The position numbers were made by a program, and so were the translations under genes. From Marasmius tenuissimus (taxonomy: Eukaryota; Basidiomycota; Agaricomycetes; Agaricales; Marasmiaceae), in assembly GCA_029532415.1 (NCBI GenBank), contig JAQOTA010000008.1, positions 62,001 through 126,000 on the forward strand: a stretch of 64,000 nucleotides of DNA. Direction: 5' to 3'. This document shows positions 10,000 through 21,400 of this stretch, in pieces (positions within the stretch are counted from its first letter, which is position 1; every line of letters starts with the position of its first letter). Below the pieces are notes generated by a model, which saw only the letters and a program-made list of their open reading frames with translations, was not told where the DNA came from and searched no databases.

Positions 10000-11400
10000 A
10001 AGACTCGAGGGAGCATTTTCTCGGACTCCTCGGCTGAGAGAATACGAAAGCACTTGCAAGAGTCTCCTAGACTCAAGGCAAAGATCAAACATCTGGCACC
10101 GATGAGATACGGCCGCGTCACCAAGCTTCCAAGAACAATGGTAAAATAAGTCATGTCTAGATTGTTCCAAACCAAACGACTTAGCCATCACCCCATCCGC
10201 GGGTCTGAATATGGCAGAGACAGACACAAGAATGAGCAGAAGCACGAGGACCTGGCTTCAGGATGTGGTTTCGGTGTCAATACCCAGAAGTGCAAGTCCA
10301 AAGAAACGATCAACGTTCAGTAAAAAGACTCCTACCGTCGAGCGAAACCGCTCAAGGGGTTTGCTCGTTGTTCAAGGCTTGAAATAGTCTGAAGCTGTCG
10401 GTAAGCCCTAGACCTCGCGTAGACGAACAAAAAGGCCTCAATAGGACAGAACCAACTCAATCTGGGAGAGTTCAGATAAGGTATCGCGGAGTGAGCACGT
10501 TAGAAGCTCTGTCTCTGCTCATTTTTCTCGCTGTCGGTGGGTTCAACACGTTGTACGATTGATGTCCCAGGGGCCAGACCCGAAGGTTCTCGAACACCAG
10601 GGAGTGAATGTTTGTGCCGCCACCAGAAGTCACTTCTTGCCACTATGGTGAGGATCTATGATGGCCAGGAATGGACGTTGGTTCAAAGAGCAGGAACCTG
10701 ATAACAACATTGCTCTATCGCCCTCACTGATGTACGCTTTGGAGCCTCTCCCACAACATCGGCGGACCATCTCCCTCTCTGAGTCGTAGGTATGGTCCCA
10801 TCACCCGCACCAATCTCTACTCCGCCAAATTGTGCCCTCGAAGGCCGTCGTAGGTGTCACATCGACCCTCCCACAACGATTTGCGACTACAATGACCGAA
10901 TATGCGCGTCAGCCTCGGGGGAAAATGTAGGAAGTCAACGGAATTACGCTCACCTCACGAATTCTGCATAGCATTACCTCGATACCGGCCTTCCGTTTCT
11001 CCCTGTCCCTCCTGTAGCGTGGGTCTACAGCTTCATTATTGGCCCCGACTCCTTCACTGATTTAAAATATTGTTACCCGCCTTGATACACCAAGGGAGTC
11101 TGTCAGCAATGGTAACAAAAAAAGCAAGACGCCAGTACGAGGGTGCTCGGCCTTGATACTTCAAGTTCCGGTACCTGGTACGAGACCGCTCGATCAGGTA
11201 AGTTTCTCGCTGTTTGGACCAAGCAATGATGCGGCGGGTGACAATCAAGCGTTTAGAATGAACCTTGGCCATATGCTGTTGCGCATGGGATGTGTCACGT
11301 ACACCGAGAGCAAATCAGTAGGCGAGAGCTTCGGAGATATAGGTACTCCGTAACAGTTGTCCCTTCACCGATGGACTTTGGATGTTCTTTTGACCTTCAT
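10000..11400 (+). repeat. Dispersed unit R, 5' and middle part (decayed copy)
   Basis: Homologous to 28104-28760 and 47990-49400. Shared blocks include CTCGGCTGAGA (10025), GTGGGTTCAACACGTTG (10538), CGAATATGCGCGTCAGCC (10896) and GATACCGGCCT (10981). The similarity is broken by small indels, with no conserved reading frame, so I treat it as a non-coding or long-dead repeat. It fades out near 11400. Confidence 0.65.
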
Positions 11401-14049
11401 GATTAGCGACTCGGGACTCCAAAACAGGAAAGAAATGTTGCCTGCTTGCCACGACCTTTCGATTCTGATACTGTACCATTTCAAGATGATCGTCAAGTCA
11501 CGCATCACAGGGGACCCAAAAATGGTGAAATGTCACATCCTGTCACGCGTCCCAGGCCTGCCTGTCGAAAATTTTCCGAGGTTCAGACCCAGATTTGGCC
11601 CAGAAATTGCCCAAAAACGACTAATTTCGGAGAAATTTCCGGTCGGTCACAGCGGACCGACCTTCCTGTCGAAACCAAAAAGTGAAACTTTTGGTCACAG
11701 GTCACACCCCCTGACGAATATCTCGAAATGGTACAGTAGTATCCGCAAGATAACCAGTTCAGTCGTCGGGGTATGCGGTTGAGGTTCTACCAGCACAATT
11801 GGATCTTGAGATATTTTGTGCTCTCTGAGTGACACACCGGGAATTCTCCTGGATACCTGGTACATAATACAGAACGTCAGTCTCAAAACGAATGAGGAAT
11901 TAATGATAGTCACCCGATAAGTTTGCTCCCTCAATCACGGCACCCCTTCCAGTCACTTGCTCGCGTTCTTGCCCTCCAGCGATATCGGCCAGATGGATAG
12001 GACCACTTATGGCGAGGTACTGCCATCATCCGGAAGGTGAAGAATAAGATGCGCTATACCGACGAAAGGCACCAGAGGAGACCAGTTGTCGAGCATGTTG
12101 GATGCCGGTCACGGGTAGTAGTTCCCAATATTTCTGCATCTGCTCAATGTTTGGGAACAAAAAACACTTTGATCGATAAATAAATCTATTTCTTTATCTC
12201 AGTACCGTATTTGGGTAGGTCTGAGGACAGCTAAAACACCAACAACTATCAAGATGGATTTACGCAGAAATAATTAGACTAGCACTGGAAGTTGAACACA
12301 CCGAGACAGACACTCTAAATGATTGAAGGGTTATCACCCCTTCTTTCTGCATGCAGAAGGGATTATATCCAAAGGGAGCTCTCGTCGACCAAGTCGGACC
12401 CGGGACAACCGCAGTCTTCTATGGTATCCAAGGCCTGGCGACGGTGAGTAGATGAGAGCCCGAGGGTCGACGGAAAACCTATGAATCAATTCTATTTGAC
12501 ATCGAGATGACTATATTTCTCAAGCTTGCGCGTTGATGTAAGACTGCCGAGAGGGACACTGAGTACTCTCGACGGTATGCACCCGGCACCGTGGTAGTTC
12601 AATGCAAACGTCAGTTTGATTACGTGATTGACTTTTGGTGCTCGTCGGCCCGGGTACTTATTGTCAACAGGCAAATTGTCTGGGCCCGAAATCTTTTCTT
12701 CCTTCCAACCTTCCACCCACCATGTCGTTCGCCCCATCATCTTCTGGCTTTCATGTGTTGCTTTTAAGGTCTTTTAAGCTACACGTCAAACATATCTCTT
12801 ATGGACCGTCTGGCTACTTATACCCGATTCTGAAGATCTGAAGGCGGAATCTGACGAGATCGTGAACGCTGTCTGCTACCGGGGACGTCCAGTCAAACGT
12901 TCATTCAGATGATGTACACCTATATTATTCATGCACTTTAGACCCGGGCTATTCAAAACTTGAGTCGGAATACTCAGCACTTTGATTCTGGATGATTTAT
13001 AACATGAATTCGAATAAACGGTTGGAAGGCCGCCTTTGGATGCCTACATTGTGGTCGAGTACGAGAGGCTTGACTATTAAATGTTAAATGGTGCGTTTGG
13101 TGGGTCTCAGATCCCTAGCTTTTTGCTAAAACTCTTCTCCAAGCATATAGAGCTCGACAGTGAGAATTCCGCTCGAAATCCTTACCAACGTGAGCATAGA
13201 CTTCGCCTTGCTTACAGTCCTCAAATCCCCGATTTATGATTTATTCCTTGTTTGTGTGCACAACCAGTACGCTTAATTAGACCAGGCTCGTTCTGAATGT
13301 GGCAGGGCTCGAGATGGACGGGCTGGAAGTAACATAACTCGAATATGCGGCGCACTCAATTCGGAAAGTGAAGTGACATCGGCGAGTCAAGCTCTCTCGG
13401 TTAGCGTAGGACTTTTCCCCCTCTGGATCGACACTAAAAAGATGCTCCATCTCGTTTCCCGGTTGCTCAAGAGTCGAAGCGCTCATGCAATCTTGATACT
13501 TGAGAGCAAGTCGCTCAAGGTGTATCAAGCACTCCGCTCGAATCTGGTTCAAACGACCACCACCATGGTTCATTGGCCGGCATCCTTAGGCCATGCAACC
13601 CAGTATACGACCTTCAGAATACCGGTAATTGTTGAAAAGGTTTGACTTAGTGTTCCGATATAACAATCTCTTTCAAGTTCTTATGATGATCTGACTTGAT
13701 AGGAACAAGGTTCGACTTGAAAGTCTTACGAGTAGGAAAGCTCACAGCTCCTCGCGTTCAGATAGATATTGGAGGTTTATTGAGCGGATTTTGACCGAAG
13801 TATGCGTATGGTGGGTACGCCAAACACGTATGAGTGCGTTGAACTATACTTTTTTAGTTTGAGACTATTGACTTCCTCTACGTGGGCTCTTCTAGCGCGA
13901 GAGTAGTCTTCTCGTATGTCACGTTACATAAACGTATCATGGCCGCTTTGGGATTGATTTCATTCGGTCCTTCAATACGAGAGCGTCTATTCACCACCGA
14001 CAGTGGAGTTACGGTCTCCTGATGGAAAGAGGTTCGAAGACTTAAAGCC
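11401..14049. other. No recognised gene
   Basis: Only short unsupported frames on either strand. 11500-11710 contains several imperfect inverted words (GTCACAGG, GGTCGGTC.. GGACCGACC) that could be a worn MITE, but I could not define ends or a target duplication. 13281-13640 has a 98-codon reverse frame and a 90-codon forward frame overlapping each other, which argues against either being real. Confidence 0.45.
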
Positions 14050-14919
14050 TTCCCCGTTCCTTTTCAGTCCCGATTCATGAATGAATCGATCTTTCGGATA
14101 AACTTTACTGGAAGGTACTTTGTCACAGGGTGCTGAGTCCCATTGCGGGATGAACGGTGAGAGTGAGAACCTGGCCATCTGGTGTTTGGTTTAACACCCT
14201 GTCACCCAAATCATTGTTGATATGATACCGCTCTCACCATCTTTATATGGGTGCTCGATATAAAATAAAGCGGCATTATGGCCCTATATCAGGACCGGTA
14301 TGACCAATGGAGTCTCATCTCTAGAGGGCGCCTTTCCTCTTTTGAATCACAGCCCCGACTCTGATCGGCACCTTCTATCAGAACCTCCTGCCAGCATTTA
14401 CCGGACAGGCTTACGATGATCTTGAGGGAAGTACACTGCTCATATGGGAAAAATCAAGCACTGATTAAACCCAGTGCAGCAGTGTTATGCTCAGAGAGGT
14501 ATAAAATTCAGAGAACTGAGAACTGCAGTAAGTATTGAATGGTATTACTGGGGCATTGGGAGCTCCCTAATCATTCTTCCGTAGGTAATGCTTGGAATCC
14601 CCCGAGTATAGTGTCTCTCCCTGCGCGACGAGGCAGTGTACCATGCGTGAGATTCATCATGACGGCAAGAATACCACGACATTACCATGGGAATGATTTC
14701 TTTCGCTAACGGGCATGGATCTGTTCAAGTTCACTGGTTCGGTGAAATTTAACAGGAAAAACACAACACATTTGTAACACGTCAACCACGAGGCCAGCTG
14801 GGATTCAAATAAGTATCATTGATCAATGGGCGTTGCCCGCCGGTCTCGCTCTCCCTGTCATCTCTTTGACAAGATCCTCCCATCCTTGTTTCCCTTCGGT
14901 TTTTCTTGGCTCTACTAGA
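14050..14919 (+). repeat. Duplicated upstream flank of gene G1
   Basis: Matches 53660-54517, the flank of G3, through blocks such as ATACCGCTCTCACC, CACCTTCTATCAGAA, GACAAGGCAGTGTACC/GACGAGGCAGTGTACC and AAGGCCAGCTGGG/GAGGCCAGCTGGG. The pair shows that G1 and G3 were duplicated together with about 0.9 kb of upstream DNA, probably including the promoter. Confidence 0.75.
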
Positions 14920-17157
14920 ATGTCTGGTGGCAGGTTCTTCTCAAACGCAAGCAGTATTCAAATTGGTGACGGCGCGACCTTTTCAATTGTGGAGAGGGAC
15001 CAAGTCACTACTCACAATGACATGGGCAGGGAAGCACGGTGGATTACTGTGGTGCGCACGAAATTATTCTGCCGAGAATAACACCCTGAGCCTCGAGTCC
15101 AGAACGGGGATACGTATCGAAGGATCCCCATAGGGGATATCATTGTACAGAGGAATGTGTCTTCAACGGTTCTGGATGTCACTGTCGACACCCGACGCCA
15201 AGTATCAACTTCCGAAGCATCACAAACATCAGGGGAGCTTAAAGTGGTAAAACTCAGGAAGACAACCCAACACGTTAGATTATTGGGACTTCCGGGGGGC
15301 TTTACTGCGGTGAAGGTTGAGACAGTAAAGAAAGATCAAGCCGAGGCACTCAGCAGTGTGAGTACACTTCAAGAGGTCTGATATAAAGAATAACGACACA
15401 AGTTCCTATAGATAATGGAGCGGCTGTGTCGGGAGATGTTGTCGCACCGGTACATCAAGTTCCTAACTGATGCATCACTGATTCAACTCTTACCAGGTCA
15501 CCACTAATCACCCAGCTGGTTGGATTCGGCTGGTCGGAGCGGCCAATGTTCCTATTCCACGACGGTAAGATCTACTCTCATTTTACCTCTGTGTGGATAT
15601 TGACAGCGTACGTTGTAGAACTTGCCAACGGTGACAAATACGTCGATGAGATTATAGCGCAAGACAATTGGGTTGTGTACTACTACCTTTGGTATACACG
15701 GGTATGCCTGGCTTTTCAATGTCCCGCATCGGCTGATAGTGCTTTCAGGTGACCTCGTTTTTTGCTTTGTGGGGCAATGAGAGTCTTATGGTGCCAGTGA
15801 GTGGGTTATTTTTAGAGTCAACTACCTATTAATAGCACAGCAGGTGTCGGGGGAGGAGATGTTTTGGACATTCAACCCGAGAACCCACGCTTGGCAGTAC
15901 GACGTGGCTTCTGTTTCTATTTCACCACCGAGTAACAACATCTCTCTCGAGCCACTCTTCTATCCCCCACCTCAACTTCGCCAAGGCACTTGTCCCAGAC
16001 TTGACGCCGACGGAATTATCTCCTGTTTCGAAGAGCAATTCGGCGATTTCTTACATCTGATTGCGTCAATGGGGGAAACAAAGCACGTCAAAGACCTGTC
16101 AGACTTTGCACGACACGGTTATTTGACCTTCGGGGCCGTTGTCGACCGCAACAAACCTGAGATCCTTGCCTACTTCCCTTCCACCCCTTCTCCCCAGTGG
16201 TTTTGTGACAGTCGCAGCACCGATGCTCAAGCCAGCTACTCCACCTCTGGTAAGTACATCTGCCCATTCCATCCTCCCTTGTGCTGACTTCTCCAGTCCC
16301 CTCCCGTGTTGATCTCTTTTTCCAAAACACCGACCTTAACCGAGTACGCCTCGACTTCTCTTCTCGCCTTCCAGATTCACTTCAACGTCGCACCGCATAC
16401 CTTAGCCAGTCTGTCCCGTTTTACGAAAGCTGTTATGATTCCCGTAACGATCTTGGTAGGTTTACCTATCAATTCCCCAATTTCTCCTCCCAGTTACAAT
16501 TTTTGCGCAGTGTTTACTGATGTGGTCCAATTCTCCCTTGTCGGCACCTTCCAATCCAACCCCACGAGTTCCACTACTCCGGCGTACCTGTTTGTTCCGT
16601 CCATTCCTGTTGAGGTAGTCAATAACGTTTACTGTATCCGTTATCCTCTTCCCAACACTCTCTTCTTCTGGTGCTCGGATCCCGATGGACAAAATGTCAT
16701 TTGTGAGGAGAACTGGGAGGAATATGGAATCCCTCAGCTAGAAATCTTCACATGGATGGGTTCGTCGTGGTCCTGGGATAGGTACAAATCAGTGCGAGAT
16801 CATCTAGAGAAGAAAAGCTGTTCTTTGGACGGGAGGCAATATGCACGGGAACACAATTATCCCGAACTGTCATATGGTGAGTGATAGTTTGGCATGATAC
16901 TCAAGACTAGTAACTTCACGTTTGTAACATTAGGCGATCCTCACAACCCCAGAATCACGGTTTTGGAAGAGCCGGATACGCCTGAAGAAATACACAGTTT
17001 CTCTGGGCGGTCAAAACGGCCGAACAAGTCAAAACATGCGCAGGTATGGTTTCTTATGACCCCCGTCTGAGTCTTCCTTCTAATGTGTTCTCAGCTACTT
17101 CATCATCAGCTGAAGGTGACCAAGAGGGCCCTCAAGCGCATAATGTCCATAATCTAG
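14920..17157 (+). CDS. Paralogue G1, many-intron gene of unknown function, altered C terminus
   Basis: Eleven exons: 14920-15051, 15103-15357, 15412-15449, 15497-15564, 15619-15701, 15749-15796, 15841-16249, 16297-16455, 16511-16876, 16934-17043 and 17095-17157. They total 577 codons with the stop, and introns are 44-57 nt. Every junction keeps phase and matches G2. The N terminus (FSNASSIQIGDGATF..RDQ) is followed by conserved blocks RRIPIGDIIV, LVGFGWSERP, ELANGDKYVD, FWTFNPRTHAWQYD, CFEEQFGDF, LTFGAVVDRNKPEIL and FWCSDPDGQN. The pattern agrees with a large uncharacterised family of agaricomycete proteins. Relative to G2 a segment with one intron is lost near 17000-17030 and the frame shifts, so the protein stops before the C-terminal membrane helix. 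The helix-coding DNA survives downstream (17225-17370) but carries a TGA. G1 may be a shortened protein or a young pseudogene. Confidence 0.75.
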
Positions 17158-17394
17158 GTCGGTACCACTTTTGCAACACTCAGTTCATACTCTGGTGCCG
17201 ATCCCGACTGAATCTCTCACAGTACCGTCACGTTGTTATTCCCAATCACAGAGCAACGAGTGTCAACCACCTGTGTGGCCTTGAGCCATATACGAGCTTC
17301 CCATGCTCTTTTGGTCAATAGCTGCACATGTGGCCGTACTGTTTGTCCATTTTGACCGAGTCACATGAGTGATAGACCATGCAAGCTGGAACAA

Positions 17395-17900
17395 TATAGG
17401 TACTAGATTGATATTCGAGACGAGAGAAGCCGAAGCGGGTGACTAACAAAAGAGCCGATGGGCACATCAACGTGGATCGGATCTACAAGTGCTGACATAT
17501 ATGAATATTTCAACGTGTATATTACTCTCCTTCACATTGGCCAAACACCATCGTTCACGTCCATTCCTCTGTCTCTAAAGATAGAGATTGTCGAAACAAG
17601 TTCGAGAACCTTCATCGGCCCAAGTCATAGAGGATCCGTTGATTTTTCATACTATTCTCGTAGGTAGGTAACCTATCAGGAGGTCAGAGTATAAGCGCAA
17701 TGTCGGGGCAAAGGCAGATAGGTAAGGACCGTACTTTGTACCATGGACTGCTCTGCGCTTTACCTTGTTGATTCCGCCGCTCCACTTGTGCCCTGCAGCA
17801 AACTCCATTTCCACTCTATCCAAATTGAGGCCTAACATCAATTATCTTTCCGTGCTCATGAACAAGATTGAACGGAACGTGTTTGGTCATCAGAAGAGTA
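17395..17900 (+). repeat. Dispersed unit R, 5' part, cut by element T1
   Basis: Matches 47660-47945 and onward (AATATAGGT, TTCGAGACGAG/TTTGAGACGAG, ATTCCTCTGTC, GTCATAGAGGA). Its continuation lies on the far side of T1 at 28104, so T1 sits inside this R copy. Confidence 0.65.
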
Positions 17901-18260
17901 TGAGTGTCCAAATGGGAAAAAATTATTTTCCCGGTCCCGGACTATTTTCTCCCCCAGACTATCTCCCCGGTGCTCATTTTCCCGTACTAGTTACTACGGG
18001 ACCGGGAAATTTTGTGCGTGCGGAGTATTCCCGGTCCGCAAACAAATGTCCGGCATCTGCGCTTGGGCGCTTACCTGTTTCCCACACGTTTCCCACACAT
18101 ATCCCTCACTTTTGGGTGCGTCCCACAGGTCAGGCTTAGTTTACTAAGCTCCAGTAAGTATCAGAATATACTTTAATGCACACTAGGTCTGTGTCAGCCA
18201 AGTAGCTAACATTTCCAAGCTGATTTGACTCTTCTACAGCGATATCATTACAGACAGGGT
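17901..18260 (+). repeat. T1 left terminal inverted repeat
   Basis: It starts TGAGTGTCCAAATGGG and contains GC-rich words TTTTCCCGGTCCCGG, CCCACAGGTCAGGC and GTGTCAGCCAAGTAG. It aligns over its full length with the reverse complement of 27743-28103 with about one difference per 12-15 bases, so the element is not very recent. Confidence 0.85.
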
Positions 18261-18295
18261 GCCTAACTCCACATTTAGGCATTGATGGTTGAAAA

Positions 18296-18441
18296 TGTTG
18301 AGGCAGAGGTCCTGCCCATGCAGTGGCAGCATGGGACAGACTAGCTCACCTGGAGATAGGCTTAGAGGCAGCAACGAGAGTAGTGAAGCATAGATGCGGC
18401 CCGATACAACGGTCCATATATCCGGTAGTCCAGATTCAACA
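18296..18441 (-). repeat. Copia A2 3' LTR, 146 bp, internally deleted
   Basis: It has the same ends as the 258-bp LTRs but lacks 112 bases between AGAGTAGT and GAAGCATAG. In the shared 146 bases it differs from the A2 5' LTR at about three sites, two of them CpG to TpG/CpA changes. Confidence 0.93.
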
Positions 18442-18482
18442 CTCCCCCTCGCTAAGTGCGGCACAAGTAGAGCACTAAGTGT

Positions 18483-21400
18483 CTATTTGGACAGAAAAAA
18501 TTCAAGTCCAAGATGTTCTCTAAAAGCAGAGAACTTGACATGACCCAAATTTTTGGTAAACATGTCTGCAGGATCGTAGGCACTGTCAATAAAGAAAAGA
18601 TCGACCTTGCGGTCTGAAACACATTCGCGAATATAGTGATAGTGAATATCAATGTGTTTGGTCCGACGTTCTTGAACTGGGTTAGAGGCGATAAAAATTG
18701 AGCCTTGATTATCTCCACATATGGGAACGGGAGTCATATCGATCCCAAGTTCAGAGAGTAACTGTCGAATCCACACAGCCTGACGACTACAGTCGGATAG
18801 CGCCATATATTCAGCTTCAGTGGATGAAAGCGCAACAGTCTTCTGGGCGTGTGATTGCCAACAGAAGATGCCACCTGCCAATTTGAAGAAATAGCCCGTG
18901 ATCGACCGACACTTGATAGGATCAGCAGCCCAATCAGAATCAGTGAATGCTAGTAAACCTCCATCAGAGGCTCCATCATAGACCAATGCATAGTCTGGAG
19001 TTCCTGCAAGATAGCGGCAAATATAAAGCGCCTTCTTCAGGTGATCCTCCGATGGATTAGCAGAGAATTGAGAAAGCTTTGTAACAGCGTAGGCAATATC
19101 TGGACGAGTGCCAAGCATGATATACAAAAGCGATCCAATCACTGATTGATATCGAGCGCGACGTTCGGGATCAACAGGACCTTCGTTGGGTTGTAGAATA
19201 TAGCTAGCGGGAAGAGGAGTATCTGCTGCTTTTGCATTCTGCATGCCAAATCGCTTCAAGACCTTCTTCAAGTAGTCGGTCTGGTCAAGAAGGATTTTAC
19301 GGCCTCTGCGACGAATACGCATGTGCAAGAACTCTTTAACTTCTCCAGGATCACGGCATTCCCAATGAGCCATAAACTCAGCTTTCTTCTTTTCAACAAA
19401 GGCTTTGTTGGGTCCAAGGAATAATGCATTGTCAACATAGATCAAAGCGATACATTCTTCACCAGTCTCACGATCTTTGCAGATGAAGAGACCTGCATCG
19501 GAAGTTAAGCGTTTGAAGCCCATTACTTCCATGGATGAGCTAAGAGCACGCCACCACTCAAGAGCGGCTTGCTTCAGTCCATATAATGCACGGCGAAGGC
19601 GATAGACTTTGCCTTCCTGACCCTTAACCTTGAAACCTTCAGGTTGATCCATATAGATCTCTTCTTTAAGTTCACCATAAAGGAAGGCGTTCTTCACATC
19701 CAATGCCTGAATGTGCCAGTTTTTGAGAGCTGCGAGTGCGAGCATCATCCGTACAGTTTCAAACCGCACAACTGGTGAGAAGATCTCATCAAAGTCAACA
19801 CCTTCAACCTGAGAGAAACCCTTGGCAACAAGTCGAGCTTTCTTTCGACCATCTGACTTAACGTCAAACACCCATCTGTTTTTGACAGCCTTGCAACCTT
19901 TAGGTAGGTCAACCAATTCAAAGACCTTGCGCTTGCGAAGAGCCTCTAGTTCATCGCGGCAAGCAGCCTTCCATTCTCTCTGCTGCTCAGCTGGCAGCTT
20001 CAGTATGTCACGGAGAGTCCACTCGCGAACGTTAGACATATTGGTGAGGTCATCGTGAACGGGAACTGCCCGATTTAACAGATAAATCACAAAACCTACT
20101 CCCCCTTCCTGGGATAATTGTTGCACTAAGCTATCGGGCTGACTCCCCCTGGAGTTACACATGGTAGACAGACTGGCACGATTAGTCCCAGGAACCTTTC
20201 TAGGTCTGCCTCTCCTACGAGTAGTAGGTGGATCCATGGGTTCTCTATCACCCGTGGCATCTCTCCATGTAGAGTTTTTCTCCATATCACGCACAATGCG
20301 CGAGGGATTATTTGGGTCTTGTTGTTCACCAAATACGTTATCAGGTTGCTTAGTACCCGTCCGTTTCCTGCCTGAACGCCTTGGCGGCGGAGTCTGCTCT
20401 TGTCCACCCACTGGTGTAGGTGGCCTGGGAGGCTGGAACGGAGGATCAGGATCAGAGTGTTGACATTCACCCTGAGGTACAGTACCATCTCCATCATCGT
20501 CATGAGGAGATTCTGATCACTTTGGAAGGTTCTTGGGAGGATAAAGATCGTCATCAGACGAATCATCATCACTATCCGAAGAGAAGTTGGGATTTTCACC
20601 CAATACTGGCGGTATTTCAGGGATTTCACCCACCGGGGTAAAGCCACGCGGTTTCTTATCAGAACACTTCGGGAACAAATTTTCATCGAACAGAGCAGTA
20701 GCGCTTTTGAAGATACTATTATTGGACATCTTCATGAAGACATATCCTTTCATGCCTTCCTGAAAACCAATAAAGGTCATCAGTTCCGAACACGGAGATA
20801 ACTTGTTAACTCGACGCTTTTCTGGAATGAATGCATATGCTGCACATCCGAAGACTCAAAGATCCAAAACATCCGGTGCACTGCCATGCAACTTCTCATG
20901 CGGGGTCAACCAACGTAAACGCTGGGACGGCGTCCGATTATGAAGTGCAACAGCGTGCAACACGCAGAATTCCCACCAAGAAGGTGGAAGACAAGCATCA
21001 AAGCGAAGAGCTTGAGCTTTCTCGACAATGGTCTGATTGAACCGTTCTGCACGACCATTCTGTTCCGGCGTATATGGAATGCTGGTCAGAATTTTGATAC
21101 CGTGCTCCTTCAGTACATCATCGAAGGCATCCGATTTGTACTCTCCCCCTCCATCGGACATCCATTCCTTAATATCAACACCGAATTGTACCTTCACCAT
21201 AGCAATAAAGTCACGGAGCATCTTGACAGAGTCAGATTTGCGTCGCATGAGCATTGTCCAGCCATGTGAAGTACAGTCGTCGACAAACGACATATACCAT
21301 TTGTATTTGTGGTACAACTCAGTGGGGAATTGTTTGAGGTCGGAGTGGATTTTTTCGAAGGGTTTCGAGGCACGGGTAGTGGAGTCAGGGAACAATCTGG

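Noticed and set aside
11500..11710. A MITE-like block with GTCACAGG words
   Set aside because: No alignable terminal inverted repeats and no target duplication could be found.
16306..16884. A 192-codon plus-strand frame within G1
   Set aside because: Its first half is out of frame with exon 8 and it reads through the 16456-16510 intron. Only its second half is real, as exon 9. The same applies to 43364-43942 in G2.
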